The notes under the pieces: model-generated | Told to the model about the DNA's origin: nothing | What the model saw: only the letters and a program-made list of their open reading frames with translations | Database searches by the model: none | Position numbers and translations under genes: made by a program | Source: Chitinophaga filiformis | GTDB taxonomy: Bacteria > Bacteroidota > Bacteroidia > Chitinophagales > Chitinophagaceae | Reading direction: 5' to 3' | DNA length: 64,000 nt | NCBI RefSeq assembly: GCF_900102545.1 | Contig: NZ_FNBN01000003.1 | Span: 281,330 to 345,329, forward strand | Shown here: one piece after another, positions 1 to 8,635 of the stretch | Layout of the letters: every line of letters begins with the position of its first letter | How positions within the stretch are numbered: position 1 is the first letter of the stretch

Positions 1-78
1 GATTGACAAATACAGTAAAACGGTGATTCTGTGTACGGGCGGAATACAATCACAACAATCCTACTGGGGTTGCGGGCG

Positions 79-108
79 CAAATATAGTAATATTATTTAT
101 AATGCAAA
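79..108 (-). promoter_or_regulatory. Bacteroidota-type promoter reading out of the window
   Basis: Read on the minus strand, TTTG (105-108) is followed after 18 bases by TATATTTG (79-86). This matches the Bacteroidota housekeeping consensus TTTG / TAnnTTTG exactly. It points left, so it probably drives a gene whose start lies before base 1; bases 1-78 would be its leader. No coding feature is visible in 1-127. Confidence 0.5.
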
Positions 109-127
109 TATGTAGGGAGAGATGGAT

Positions 128-157
128 GTCCTGGCGACCGGAAACGATTGCCAGGAC
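128..157 (-). terminator. Hairpin downstream of surE
   Basis: A perfect 8-bp stem (GTCCTGGC at 128-135 with GCCAGGAC at 150-157) encloses a 14-base loop, 18 bases after the surE stop on the minus strand. There is no clean U-run after it, so termination is possible but not proven. It lies between surE and the promoter of the next leftward gene, which is where a terminator would be expected. Confidence 0.35.
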
Positions 158-175
158 GAAAAGTACATGGTTCTA

Positions 176-907
176 TCAGGATTGGCCGTTAAGGGCCGCT
201 TGTAATTCTGCTTCGTTTGTAAGATCAAGCCGCAAAGGGGTAATGGAAACAAAGTCATTCTCCACGGCCCATCGGTCGGTACCTTCCTCTGCAGGCTCCA
301 GGGGAGTAACAGTGAACCAGTAGTGTTTACGGTTCATGGGGTCGGTACCGGGTACGATCTTTCCGTCATACAGGCGTACCGATTGCCGCGTCCACCGGAT
401 ACCTTTTGGCTGAGGTGGAAAATTGACGTTAAACAGGCTCAATCCGGGCTTTTCGAGCAACAGTTGAAGCACCATTTCTACATAATTCTCAAAAGCCGGA
501 AAATTGGGTTCTGACTTACCCACGGGGGTGCTCAGTGCAATACCTTTAATACCGAGTAGTACAGCCTGCTTGGCAGCAGCCAGCGTACCTGAATGCCACA
601 TCCCGTTACCGAGATTGGGCCCCATATTGATGCCCGATAGCACAACATCCGTCTTTGCATACAGGTGAGTACCCAACGCCACACAGTCGGCAGGTGTGCC
701 GTTTACCCTATACGCTTCTATACCTTCAAAGTTAATGGGAGAGGCCTTGAAGGAAAGCGGGCGGGAATGCGTTACCGCATGTCCCATAGAAGACTGCTCC
801 ACATCAGGCGCTACTATCCTTACCTCTCCGAACTTCCTTGCCACCTTTGCAAGGAAAGCTATACCCGGGCTGTAAATGCCGTCATCGTTGGTAATTAGTA
901 TTTTCAT
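176..907 (-). CDS. surE: 5'/3'-nucleotidase SurE
   Basis: SurE is a cytoplasmic, metal-dependent phosphatase that removes phosphate from nucleoside 5'- and 3'-monophosphates in stationary-phase and stress physiology. The 243-residue protein begins MKILITNDDG, the family's N-terminal metal-binding signature with the paired Asp residues. It also has the SGIN(M)GxN segment and the HSGTLAAA region of the active site, and its length is normal. I chose the ATG at 905-907 because an upstream in-frame extension of 30 residues lacks family similarity and would run into the leader of the divergent lipid kinase gene. The 61-bp divergent gap contains a small CATGCC/GGCATG hairpin at 928-943. Identification is firm. 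Confidence 0.93.
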   Translation of the reverse strand: MKILITNDDGIYSPGIAFLAKVARKFGEVRIVAPDVEQSSMGHAVTHSRPLSFKASPINFEGIEAYRVNGTPADCVALGTHLYAKTDVVLSGINMGPNLGNGMWHSGTLAAAKQAVLLGIKGIALSTPVGKSEPNFPAFENYVEMVLQLLLEKPGLSLFNVNFPPQPKGIRWTRQSVRLYDGKIVPGTDPMNRKHYWFTVTPLEPAEEGTDRWAVENDFVSITPLRLDLTNEAELQAALNGQS

Positions 908-968
908 ACCTATGCGGCCTCCAAATTCATGCCATGGGGCATGGTATCCTTTTTGCAAATAATATGTT

Positions 969-1862
969 ATGAAAGCGCATTTACTGCACAACCCCAAAGC
1001 GGGTGATAAGGACCATTCAGAAAATGAGCTGATAAAACAGATCAGTGCTCATGGCATCCGTTGTATATACTCGAATGTAAAAAAGGAATGGGTCAAAGAA
1101 CTTACACCAGATGCAGATTTTATAATCATTGCAGGAGGGGATGGTACGGTCAGAAAAGTCATTCTCGAATTTCTCAATGGTAAAGCACGCGATAAAAGAT
1201 ATCCCATTGCCCTGTTACCCATGGGCACAGCCAATAACATCAGCAGGTCACTACACCTGATGGGCGATGCGGATGATATCATTGAATCCTGGCGCCGGCA
1301 GCATATTCAGAAATTCGATATAGGAAGGATAGCTGGTTTTCATGAAGAAATGTTCTTCCTCGAAGGCTTCGGATTTGGCATATTCCCGGTATTGATGGCG
1401 GCCATGAAACAACTGGAAGAACCAGACGAGCCGGAAGAGAAACTAAAAATGGCTCTGGAAATGCTGCATGATGTTGTAGCCGATTATACTGCCCAGGAAT
1501 GCCGGCTGGAGATTGACGGTGTGGACCACTCCGGCAAATACCTGATGGTAGAGGTCATGAATATCCGATCCATCGGCCCCGGATTAAACCTTAATGCAGA
1601 TGCCGATGTGGGAGATGGAGAAATGGAAGTGATATTGCTGGGAGAAGATAAAAGAAAAGCCTTTTCAGCATATATCAGGGATAGGATCACCTCTGCTGCA
1701 CATAAAGATTATGATCTACCTGTCATCAAAGGGAAAAATATCAGGATAGGCTGGGAAGATGAACACGCCCATATTGACGATGAACTAATAAAAGCAGGAC
1801 AGGGCAAAAGCTACATTGTCAGCATTTTGAAGCGGGAACTGAACTTTTTAGTCCCTGCCTGA
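969..1862 (+). CDS. Diacylglycerol kinase-family lipid kinase
   Basis: This 297-residue protein belongs to the DAGK catalytic (DgkB/YegS/LCB5) family. These kinases transfer phosphate from ATP to diacylglycerol or a related lipid at the inner face of the membrane. Visible family features are the N-terminal NPKAG motif near residue 9, the nucleotide-binding GGDGTV motif near residue 57, and LPMGTANNISR near residue 86, followed by the beta-sandwich C-terminal domain. There is no transmembrane helix. It is transcribed divergently from surE. The exact lipid substrate, which could also be a sphingoid base in Bacteroidota, cannot be read from the sequence. Confidence 0.85.
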   Translation: MKAHLLHNPKAGDKDHSENELIKQISAHGIRCIYSNVKKEWVKELTPDADFIIIAGGDGTVRKVILEFLNGKARDKRYPIALLPMGTANNISRSLHLMGDADDIIESWRRQHIQKFDIGRIAGFHEEMFFLEGFGFGIFPVLMAAMKQLEEPDEPEEKLKMALEMLHDVVADYTAQECRLEIDGVDHSGKYLMVEVMNIRSIGPGLNLNADADVGDGEMEVILLGEDKRKAFSAYIRDRITSAAHKDYDLPVIKGKNIRIGWEDEHAHIDDELIKAGQGKSYIVSILKRELNFLVPA

Positions 1863-1872
1863 GCAGCGATAG

Positions 1873-1903
1873 TTTGCTTCCTGCCCGTATAAATGGTAAT
1901 TTG
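1873..1903 (+). promoter_or_regulatory. Candidate promoter for the ABC ATPase gene
   Basis: TTTG at 1873-1876 is followed after 20 bases by TAATTTG at 1897-1903, which is the Bacteroidota consensus with one base missing from the -7 box. It lies 27 bases before the start codon at 1931. The match is imperfect, so this is a weak candidate. Confidence 0.25.
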
Positions 1904-1930
1904 CAGCTTTTTATGTGATATTAGCTTTAT

Positions 1931-2914
1931 ATGAATCTGTTAGAAGTATCGGGTGTGCGCAAGCAGGAGGGAGACCAGGAGGTGCTGAAAGGTGTCAGCT
2001 TCACACAAAAGGAATTCCAGAAAATAGCCATAGCAGGAGAGTCAGGATCAGGTAAAAGCACTTTGCTGAAAATAATAGGTGGACTCACACAGGCGGATGG
2101 TGGAGAAGTGCTGTTTGAAAATGTGCGTGTGAAAGGTCCGTTGGAAAGACTGCTACCAGGACAGCCGGGTATCGCTTATCTTTCCCAGCACTATGAATTG
2201 CGCAACCACTACAGGATGGAAGAGATCCTGTCATACGCCAATACGTTATCTGACGAAGAAGCGGAAACGCTCTATGAAATATGTCACATCAGTCACCTGA
2301 TGAAACGCAAAAATGATCAGTTGTCAGGTGGTGAAAAACAGCGTGTGGCGCTGGCGCGACTGCTCACTACTGCGCCGCGTTTCCTCATCCTCGATGAACC
2401 TTACTCCAATCTCGATCCTATCCATAAGAACACATTGAAAAAGGTGATCCATGAAATAGGCAAACGTCTCGATATCACCTGTCTGCTGGTATCCCACGAT
2501 CCGCTGGATACTTTGTCCTGGGCAGATGAGATCATCGTTATGAAAGATGGGCAGATCCTGCAACAGGGACCGCCTCAGCAGGTGTACAGTCAGCCGGTAA
2601 ATGAATATGCCGCTGCCCTGTTTGGCGCCTACAACCTGATCCCTCCCACATCAGCGAAGGATTTCAAAGGCCTTCCCGGTATCAGTGTCAATGGTAAAAG
2701 CCTGTACATCCGGCCCGAACGTTTTGAGATCACTGATAAAGCAGAACACACACTGAAGGGAACAGTAAAGGAAGTACACTTCATGGGAAGCATCTATGAA
2801 ATAGCCGTACAACTGCCCTCCAGCGTAGTCACAGTCAAAACAGGAAACAGTCATCACCGTGTAGGAGAGGAGATCTATCTGTCTTTATCCCCCGATGATG
2901 TATGGTATGCCTGA
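1931..2914 (+). CDS. ABC transporter ATP-binding protein with C-terminal TOBE-like domain
   Basis: This 327-residue cytoplasmic ATPase resembles the PotA/FbpC/MalK group that energises importers. Walker A (GESGSGKST) lies near residue 38, the signature LSGGEKQRVALARL near residue 136, and Walker B (FLILDEPYSNLDP) near residue 156, followed by the switch His in LLVSHD. Residues from about 245 form a regulatory domain of the TOBE type. No permease or binding-protein gene is adjacent, so the transported substrate cannot be inferred and the partner genes must lie elsewhere. The helicase gene follows after 181 bp containing a GGACTCC/GGAGTCC hairpin (2968-2984). That gap argues against one operon. 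Confidence 0.82.
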   Translation: MNLLEVSGVRKQEGDQEVLKGVSFTQKEFQKIAIAGESGSGKSTLLKIIGGLTQADGGEVLFENVRVKGPLERLLPGQPGIAYLSQHYELRNHYRMEEILSYANTLSDEEAETLYEICHISHLMKRKNDQLSGGEKQRVALARLLTTAPRFLILDEPYSNLDPIHKNTLKKVIHEIGKRLDITCLLVSHDPLDTLSWADEIIVMKDGQILQQGPPQQVYSQPVNEYAAALFGAYNLIPPTSAKDFKGLPGISVNGKSLYIRPERFEITDKAEHTLKGTVKEVHFMGSIYEIAVQLPSSVVTVKTGNSHHRVGEEIYLSLSPDDVWYA

Positions 2915-2967
2915 CAACGTCACTAACAAATCATCATCAAACATAACGTTATCAACAAACCGCAATA

Positions 2968-2984
2968 GGACTCCGGAGGAGTCC
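2968..2984 (+). terminator. Short perfect hairpin after the ABC gene
   Basis: GGACTCC (2968-2974) pairs with GGAGTCC (2978-2984) around a 3-base loop, 53 bases after the ABC ATPase stop. No U-run follows, so a terminator role is tentative. Confidence 0.25.
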
Positions 2985-3095
2985 AGGTGTTTGTAGCGCG
3001 GCGTGACAACCCCGGGAAATCCGTACGATGATAACCCCTCGTTAATTGACAACGTCCCCCATGATAATAATCCCATATGACGTAATTTCGCACCC

Positions 3096-4652
3096 ATGAA
3101 TTTGACCCAGGAGCAGACCGCCATCATCAAAAGCAAAGGAGACATCAGGATCATCGCCGTAGCTGGTGCCGGTAAAACCACCACACTGGCCGAATATGCA
3201 AAGGCAAGGCCTGACAAACGCATTCTGTACCTCGCGTTCAACAAAACCGTTAAGCTGGAAGCAGAGAAGAAATTCGCAGCTATGAAGCTTTCCCATGTGA
3301 GAGTAGAAACGGCGCACTCGCTGGCTTTCTATTACATCGTAAGAGGCTCTAATTATACGCTTAAAAGTGAAGGATACAAGGTCAATGAGATCGTAGACAT
3401 CCTGAATCTGCGGGGCCTGAAGGGCAAGCACACCGAATCTATCCTCGCTACACATATCAACGCTTATCTCGCTTACTTCTGCAACAGCGCACCTGCGAAA
3501 GTGCAGGACCTGGACTATGAAGATATCCTGACAGATAAAGAAGCCATCGAATTTGCCACTAAATACAAAAAGGACATCCAGTACCAGACCCGCTTATTCC
3601 TTGACAAAATGAACAAGGGAGAGATCCCTATCACACACGATTTCTACCTGAAGAAATTCCAGCTGGCACGTGTTGTACTGGACTACGACATTATTCTTTT
3701 TGACGAAGGACAGGATGCTTCCGGCGCCATGCTGGATGTATTCCGTTCACAACAGGGCACTAAGGTGCTGGTAGGCGACAGCCATCAGCAGATCTATGGC
3801 TGGCGTCATGCGGTGAATTCACTCGATAAACTGAATTATCCCTTATATACACTCAGTACCAGTTTCCGTTTCGACCAGGACATTGCAGAACTGGCGTCTT
3901 ATGTAATACAGTGGAAGAAGTTGTACAGTGCTCCCATCACGGTAAAGATCATCGGCTTCGGAAGGTCCCGTAAGAATAATACCCGTGCAGTGGTAGCAAG
4001 AACGAATGCAGGCTTGCTGGTGAAGGCGATTGAACTGCTGATCGAAAAGAAAGAGATCAGAACCATTTATTTTGAGGGCAGGCTGGAGAATTATACATAT
4101 GCCAATGAAGGCGCTTCCGTATATGATATCTTAAATCTCTATACAGGCGATATCGGCCGTATCAGGGATAAGACCATTGCCAGCATGGACAGCATGGAAG
4201 ACCTGGAAGAGTATATTAAAACGACAGGAGAGGCGCAAATGGGTATGCTGGTGGATATGGTGAAGAAATATGGAACGAAGATCCCCGGTTATATTAAAAA
4301 ACTGAAAGATTGCCACCTGGACCACGATGATAAGGAGAAAGCAGACATGATCTTTTCCACTGTACATCGTTGCAAGGGAATGGAGTATGATGAGGTGACA
4401 CTGACGAACGACTTCATCACATACGACAAAGTAGTGAAACAGGCAGAGAACATCGACAAGGTCAATATCTCAAAACTGTCAGAAGAGATCAACCTGTTGT
4501 ATGTAGCTATTACAAGGGCCAAAAGCCATCTGTATATTCCGCAGGAGATACTGACAGGACAACAGAAAGCAGCGCCGGCTATGAAGAAAAAAAGATCCTC
4601 CGCAGCAGAGACGAAAGGAGAAAATTATGTGTATGCAGGAGAAAGAAAGTAA
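3096..4652 (+). CDS. UvrD/FBH1-like superfamily I DNA helicase
   Basis: This 518-residue protein is a compact SF1A helicase that would unwind DNA 3'-to-5' using ATP. Walker A (AVAGAGKTTTL) is near residue 22. Motif II reads DEGQD rather than the common DEAQD. Motif III is GDSHQQIYGWR, and near the C terminus are TVHRCKGMEYDEV (motif V) and YVAITRAKSHLY (motif VI). It is much shorter than UvrD or Rep (about 700 residues), lacking much of the 2B domain, and resembles the FBH1-like bacterial helicases. The basic tail (KKKRSS) may bind DNA. It ends 16 bases before the convergent response regulator. Helicase assignment is firm; the repair pathway is not visible. Confidence 0.85.
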   Translation: MNLTQEQTAIIKSKGDIRIIAVAGAGKTTTLAEYAKARPDKRILYLAFNKTVKLEAEKKFAAMKLSHVRVETAHSLAFYYIVRGSNYTLKSEGYKVNEIVDILNLRGLKGKHTESILATHINAYLAYFCNSAPAKVQDLDYEDILTDKEAIEFATKYKKDIQYQTRLFLDKMNKGEIPITHDFYLKKFQLARVVLDYDIILFDEGQDASGAMLDVFRSQQGTKVLVGDSHQQIYGWRHAVNSLDKLNYPLYTLSTSFRFDQDIAELASYVIQWKKLYSAPITVKIIGFGRSRKNNTRAVVARTNAGLLVKAIELLIEKKEIRTIYFEGRLENYTYANEGASVYDILNLYTGDIGRIRDKTIASMDSMEDLEEYIKTTGEAQMGMLVDMVKKYGTKIPGYIKKLKDCHLDHDDKEKADMIFSTVHRCKGMEYDEVTLTNDFITYDKVVKQAENIDKVNISKLSEEINLLYVAITRAKSHLYIPQEILTGQQKAAPAMKKKRSSAAETKGENYVYAGERK

Positions 4653-4668
4653 TGCTGTTGTGCCTCGG

Positions 4669-5091
4669 TTAATTCTTCTTAAAGTTCAGCAGATCTATCA
4701 TCAGGTTAAATGCATCCATCGCAGTAGGACTATTCAGCTTTAAAGGTTTGATGATATATCCTGATATACCCAGTTTCTCTGCGGTAGCTTTGTCTGTACG
4801 GTCGCCGGAAGTAGTGAGTATAAAGCGTTTGATCTTTCTGAATTCCTCCCGGTCGCACATATATTCCAGTACTTCAAAGCCGTTCACTTTGGGCATGTTG
4901 ATATCGATCAGCATCACATCCGGCAATGGTCCGTTATCAGGGTTGATCTGATCATTCAGCAACGTGATGGCTTCCTCGCCATTTTTGGCGTTGGTCAGTT
5001 TGTAAAAGATATTCAATTTATCAAGTGAACGCTTAATATCTATCACATCCAGCTTATCGTCTTCTACCAATAAAATATTAATCGGTTGCAT
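4669..5091 (-). CDS. Single-domain response regulator (Rcp1/CheY-like)
   Basis: This 140-residue stand-alone receiver domain has the phosphoacceptor site in LIDINMPK, the acidic pair in LLVEDDKLD, the conserved Thr/Ser (LTTSG) and the Lys of IKPL. It has no output domain. The sequence resembles the Rcp1-type receivers paired with phytochrome-like or CHASE3 sensor kinases. It begins 3 bases after the stop codon of the upstream histidine kinase, so the two are almost certainly co-transcribed and the kinase is its likely phosphodonor. Output must be by protein contact or phosphorelay to a partner not seen here. Confidence 0.88.
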   Translation of the reverse strand: MQPINILLVEDDKLDVIDIKRSLDKLNIFYKLTNAKNGEEAITLLNDQINPDNGPLPDVMLIDINMPKVNGFEVLEYMCDREEFRKIKRFILTTSGDRTDKATAEKLGISGYIIKPLKLNSPTAMDAFNLMIDLLNFKKN

Positions 5092-5094
5092 TTG

Positions 5095-6564
5095 TTACTC
5101 TTTTGACCAGGTGAATGAAAAGACAGAACCCTTGCCTGGTGAAGAAATTACGTTGATCTGTTGTTTCTTCAGATCTATGATTTTCTTGACTATTGCCAAT
5201 CCTACCCCAGTGCTTTCGAAGCTATCTCTGTCTTTTAAAGTCTGAAAAATAATAAAAATCCGCTGTTGATAATGCTTTTCAATACCATTTCCATTGTCTT
5301 CGATGAAAAATTCATAGTGATCGGGCTGCTCTTTATAATATACTTTAACGCTGGGAGAGGGCTTATCATTGTGTTTAATGGCGTTGCTGATCAGGTTTGA
5401 GAAGATCTGGAAGAGCCATAATCTTTCTGCATAAACAACCGGCAGATCGCCGATCTCAACGTGTACATCACCGGTATCAGGCAGGTTGTCTACCGCTTCT
5501 TTCACAAGCGCATTGAGCTGTACCTCCTCCTTTTCAATCTCCTCCTTGTCAGCCTTGGCATAGGAAAGCAGTCCCTCAATGAGGTTTTCAGCCCTGTGTA
5601 CACGCCCTTTGATAAGCTCCATATATTCAGCCACCTTGGGAGTCAGTTCCTGCTGATGATCCTCTTCAATCCAGGATACCACATTACTGATGCCTCTCAA
5701 GGGCCCTTTCAGGTCGTGGGACACGATCTGGGCAAACTGGTCCAGTTCCTCATTGGATCGTTTTAACAGGGTAATATTCCCCGACAATTCACTGGCCATA
5801 TGATTGAGCGCGTTGCCGAGAGAGCTCAATTCATCCTTACCAAGGTCTTTAATAGTCACATCGTAATGCCCACTGGCGATATTGTTGGCCATATCCGTCA
5901 TAACCCTGATACGGCGGGATATCTTCAGGGTGACGAAGATAATGATGAATAATCCAAGGATAATAGATGTGGAAGTCAGCAGTAAAGATAACCTGTTGGT
6001 GCGCGTTACAGAGGCCGCCAGTTCCTCTTTCCGGATATCGCGCATAGCATATTCCGAGGTAGTGAATGCTTTGAATTGTTGCTGCAGGGCCGTTTGTATG
6101 CTTCTTTCATGACCGGAGGCAAACTTCTCCTTATACACCCTGTTGAAGGTATCCAGGTGCTCGCGACTGATGCCGGCAGACATCCTGGCCTGTTTCAGCG
6201 GATCGGTGTATTCTTCTGTCCACTGATCATTCAGGTCCTTGATCTCCCTGAGCATTCTGCTCTGTGCCGGGTCGGTGATAAGCCCTTCCATTTCCTTCAG
6301 GATCTGCGTATTTTCAGTATTGGCAGTGTCATAAGCCTCCACAAATGAGTGTTCACCTGTCAGCAGATAGCCCCTGAGCCCATTTACCATCGTCAGCAGA
6401 TTCCGCTGGAACCTGCTGCTGTTACGCACCAGGTTGGTGGACCGGGTGAAGTAATCATTGTTCTCCATCACGGCATTTGACAAGCTGAAGTTGACGAATG
6501 TAGTGATGGAAAACAGTACCAGGATGGATACGAATCCAAGAAATATGTAATGAGAGATCTTCAT
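5095..6564 (-). CDS. CHASE3-HAMP sensor histidine kinase
   Basis: This is a membrane sensor kinase of about 490 residues. An N-terminal transmembrane helix (KISHYIFLGF onward) is followed by an extracytoplasmic CHASE3-type helical domain of about 150 residues. A second transmembrane helix (LLLTSTSIILGLFIIIFV), a HAMP segment, a HisKA domain with the phosphorylated His in VSHDLKGPLRG, and an HATPase domain (NAIKHN, DNGNGI, GVGLAIVKKI) complete it. I chose ATG at 6562-6564. A TTG 13 codons upstream (6603) would add an amphipathic N-terminal segment common in such kinases and is a real alternative. The gene is followed at 3 bp by the response regulator. The signal sensed is unknown. Confidence 0.88.
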   Translation of the reverse strand: MKISHYIFLGFVSILVLFSITTFVNFSLSNAVMENNDYFTRSTNLVRNSSRFQRNLLTMVNGLRGYLLTGEHSFVEAYDTANTENTQILKEMEGLITDPAQSRMLREIKDLNDQWTEEYTDPLKQARMSAGISREHLDTFNRVYKEKFASGHERSIQTALQQQFKAFTTSEYAMRDIRKEELAASVTRTNRLSLLLTSTSIILGLFIIIFVTLKISRRIRVMTDMANNIASGHYDVTIKDLGKDELSSLGNALNHMASELSGNITLLKRSNEELDQFAQIVSHDLKGPLRGISNVVSWIEEDHQQELTPKVAEYMELIKGRVHRAENLIEGLLSYAKADKEEIEKEEVQLNALVKEAVDNLPDTGDVHVEIGDLPVVYAERLWLFQIFSNLISNAIKHNDKPSPSVKVYYKEQPDHYEFFIEDNGNGIEKHYQQRIFIIFQTLKDRDSFESTGVGLAIVKKIIDLKKQQINVISSPGKGSVFSFTWSKE

Positions 6565-7000
6565 TGTACCGGCAAGTCTAGTAAAAAATGAGTATAAACG
6601 CAATTTTGAAACGATGAGTGGCTGACAGCGCGTGTATCAAACTATCCTGAAAAATAGTGCAGCTGTTATTACCGTCCGGTATAGTTTTGGCGGCTGTCCT
6701 GGCAATGCCTGCACCGCTTACATACATCCATTATGCGGAGATGTATATAACGGGGTGTCTGGCGATACATGCTGGTAAAGGCTTAGGAGCGGGGATGTTG
6801 GTTTAATTGATATCTTGCAGGGCTGAGATCTTCCATTCGTCATTTCATGACCCGCGTTATTGAGAAAATTTATTATGTTGAAGCAACGCCATTCAAAGAA
6901 CGAAGGAAGCTATTGAACAAAACAGAAAACCTGCAATTGCCGGAAGCTTTATACAACAACGAAATCGCACAATACTGTCAAACTGAAACTGAAGCAAACT
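6565..7000. other. Divergent intergenic region, kinase / paoA
   Basis: This gap between the divergent kinase and paoA starts holds no recognisable RNA gene and no exact TTTG/TAnnTTTG promoter. Bases 6640-6720 are the probable control region of the kinase, and 6830-7000 is A-rich leader for paoA. I see no molybdenum-cofactor riboswitch-like fold, though I cannot exclude one by eye. Confidence 0.4.
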
Positions 7001-7627
7001 ATGGATGACCAACTCAAAAACGAGGAGCATACCGGTACATCCCGGCGCTCTTTCCTGAAGAAATCCTCTCTGATCACTGCATTGGCGTTTACGCCCGACA
7101 CTGTGATCAAAGCCGCTGAGAAGGGACTTGATGAGCAGATCGCATCGGCTATTGAAACAATGCCGCTGAACGTTACCATCAATGGAGTGAAACAAAGTGT
7201 CAGGATAGAACCACGTGTTACCTTACTGGACCTGTTGCGGGAACGTCTGCATCTGACAGGTACTAAAAAAGGCTGCGACCACGGACAGTGTGGCGCCTGT
7301 ACCGTACATGTGGATGGTCAGCGGGTGAACTCCTGCCTGACACTGGCCCTGACCACTGAGGGCCGGAATGTGACTACCATCGAAGGACTGGCAGACGGAG
7401 ACAACCTGCATCCTATGCAGAAGGCTTTCCTGGAGCATGATGGTTTCCAATGCGGTTATTGCACACCGGGACAGATCATGTCTGCCGTATGCTGCATTCG
7501 TGAAGGGCATGCCAATACACCAGATGAAGTGCGTGAATACATGAGTGGCAATATCTGTCGTTGCGGCGCTTACTCCAATATCGTAGATGCTATCATGGAC
7601 GTAAAACAGGGAGGGAAAAAAGTATGA
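7001..7627 (+). CDS. paoA: Periplasmic aldehyde oxidoreductase, [2Fe-2S] subunit (PaoA/YagT-like)
   Basis: This is the small electron-transfer subunit of a xanthine-oxidase-family molybdoenzyme. A twin-arginine signal (SRRSFLKKSSLITALAF, residues ~13-29) shows export of the folded complex through Tat. The plant-type 2Fe-2S ligands sit in GCDHGQCGACTVHVDG and the second cluster in CGYCTPGQ and CRCGAY. It carries the only export signal of the three subunits, as in Escherichia coli PaoABC, where it pilots the complex. Its stop overlaps the next start (ATGA), indicating translational coupling. Length (208 residues) is close to YagT. The assignment to the Pao group rests on the Tat signal and on the neighbouring subunits. 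Confidence 0.85.
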   Translation: MDDQLKNEEHTGTSRRSFLKKSSLITALAFTPDTVIKAAEKGLDEQIASAIETMPLNVTINGVKQSVRIEPRVTLLDLLRERLHLTGTKKGCDHGQCGACTVHVDGQRVNSCLTLALTTEGRNVTTIEGLADGDNLHPMQKAFLEHDGFQCGYCTPGQIMSAVCCIREGHANTPDEVREYMSGNICRCGAYSNIVDAIMDVKQGGKKV

Positions 7628-8607
7628 ACCAGTTCAGTTATGTGAGGGTCACCTCTAAAGAATCTGCCATATCCGCTATGGCAAAAGATAAAACTGCGAT
7701 GTTCCTGGCAGGTGGTACCAACCTTGTAGACCTGATGAAGAGTGGTGTGACGAGTCCTGAAAGGCTGGTAGATATCAACAATGTGCCACTGGCCACAATA
7801 GAAGAAACAAAGACCGGCCTTCGTATAGGAGCGCTGGCAAAGAATACTGCTGTTGCGGAAAATGCGCTGGTCATCAAACATTTCCCACTATTGTCGCAGG
7901 CCCTGAAAGCAGGCGCTTCTCCGCAGTTGAGGAACATGGCCACTGTAGGTGGTAACATGATGCAGCGTACCCGCTGTCACTATTTCTACGACAATGCATT
8001 GCCCTGCAATAAACGTAATCCCGGCTCCGGCTGTGGCGCAATAGGAGGTTTCACCAGGATGCACGCCATCTTTGGCGCCAGCGATAAATGCATCGCTGTA
8101 CATCCCAGTGATATGTGTGTAGCACTCACTGCCCTGGATGCAGTGATTACAGTGGCTGGTCCTAAAGGCGAAAGGAAAATTCCCTTCGGAGATTTTCACC
8201 GTCTGCCAGGCGATACCCCTGAGCAGGATAACAACCTGCAGCGGGGAGAGCTGATCATTGCAGTAGACATTCCTTTCAACCAGCTGTCAGCACATACGCA
8301 TTACCTGAAAGTACGCGACCGTGCATCTTACGCCTTTGCGCTGGTATCAGTAGGTGCAGCGATGCAGATCAAAGGTGGCAACATAGCCGACGTGAGATTG
8401 GCCATGGGTGGTGTAGCGCATAAACCCTGGCGTTTGAAGGAAGCAGAGGCCTGGCTGAAAGGCAAGTCCGCCACAGAAGAGAACTTCCGCAAGGCTGCCA
8501 GCATGGCAATGACCAATGCGAAGTCGCAGGGTGGCAATGCATTCAAACTCACCTTAGCGCCCAACACAATTGTGGAAGCGCTGAAAACAGCTGCCGCACA
8601 GGCATAA
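7624..8607 (+). CDS. paoB: Periplasmic aldehyde oxidoreductase, FAD subunit (PaoB/YagS-like)
   Basis: This is the FAD-binding medium subunit, 327 residues, which passes electrons from the iron-sulfur clusters to the acceptor. The FAD-binding signature FLAGGTNLVDLMK lies near residue 29, and NMATVGGNMMQRTRC near residue 107. The cysteine-containing insert around CHYFYDNALPCNKRNPGSGC, with a later Cys pair, is characteristic of PaoB and in E. coli holds an additional [4Fe-4S] cluster that other xanthine-oxidase FAD subunits lack. The start at 7624 overlaps the paoA stop and gives the family N terminus MNQFSY. A longer upstream reading would lie inside paoA. There is no signal peptide, as expected if it is carried out with PaoA. 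Confidence 0.85.
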   Translation: MNQFSYVRVTSKESAISAMAKDKTAMFLAGGTNLVDLMKSGVTSPERLVDINNVPLATIEETKTGLRIGALAKNTAVAENALVIKHFPLLSQALKAGASPQLRNMATVGGNMMQRTRCHYFYDNALPCNKRNPGSGCGAIGGFTRMHAIFGASDKCIAVHPSDMCVALTALDAVITVAGPKGERKIPFGDFHRLPGDTPEQDNNLQRGELIIAVDIPFNQLSAHTHYLKVRDRASYAFALVSVGAAMQIKGGNIADVRLAMGGVAHKPWRLKEAEAWLKGKSATEENFRKAASMAMTNAKSQGGNAFKLTLAPNTIVEALKTAAAQA

Positions 8608-8635
8608 CATCTTCTAAACGTTAAAAACCCACCAT

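Noticed and set aside
2938-2945. Exact TAnnTTTG box on the minus strand (reads TATGTTTG)
   Set aside because: No TTTG at the -33 distance, and it would transcribe antisense into the ABC ATPase gene with no product to the left.
6565-6603. TTG start 13 codons upstream for the sensor kinase
   Set aside because: An ATG gives a complete first membrane helix; the TTG remains possible because the added amphipathic segment is common in this kinase type.
7561-7623. Longer N terminus for the PaoB-like subunit
   Set aside because: It lies inside paoA and lacks family similarity; the ATG at 7624 overlapping the paoA stop is typical of coupled subunits.
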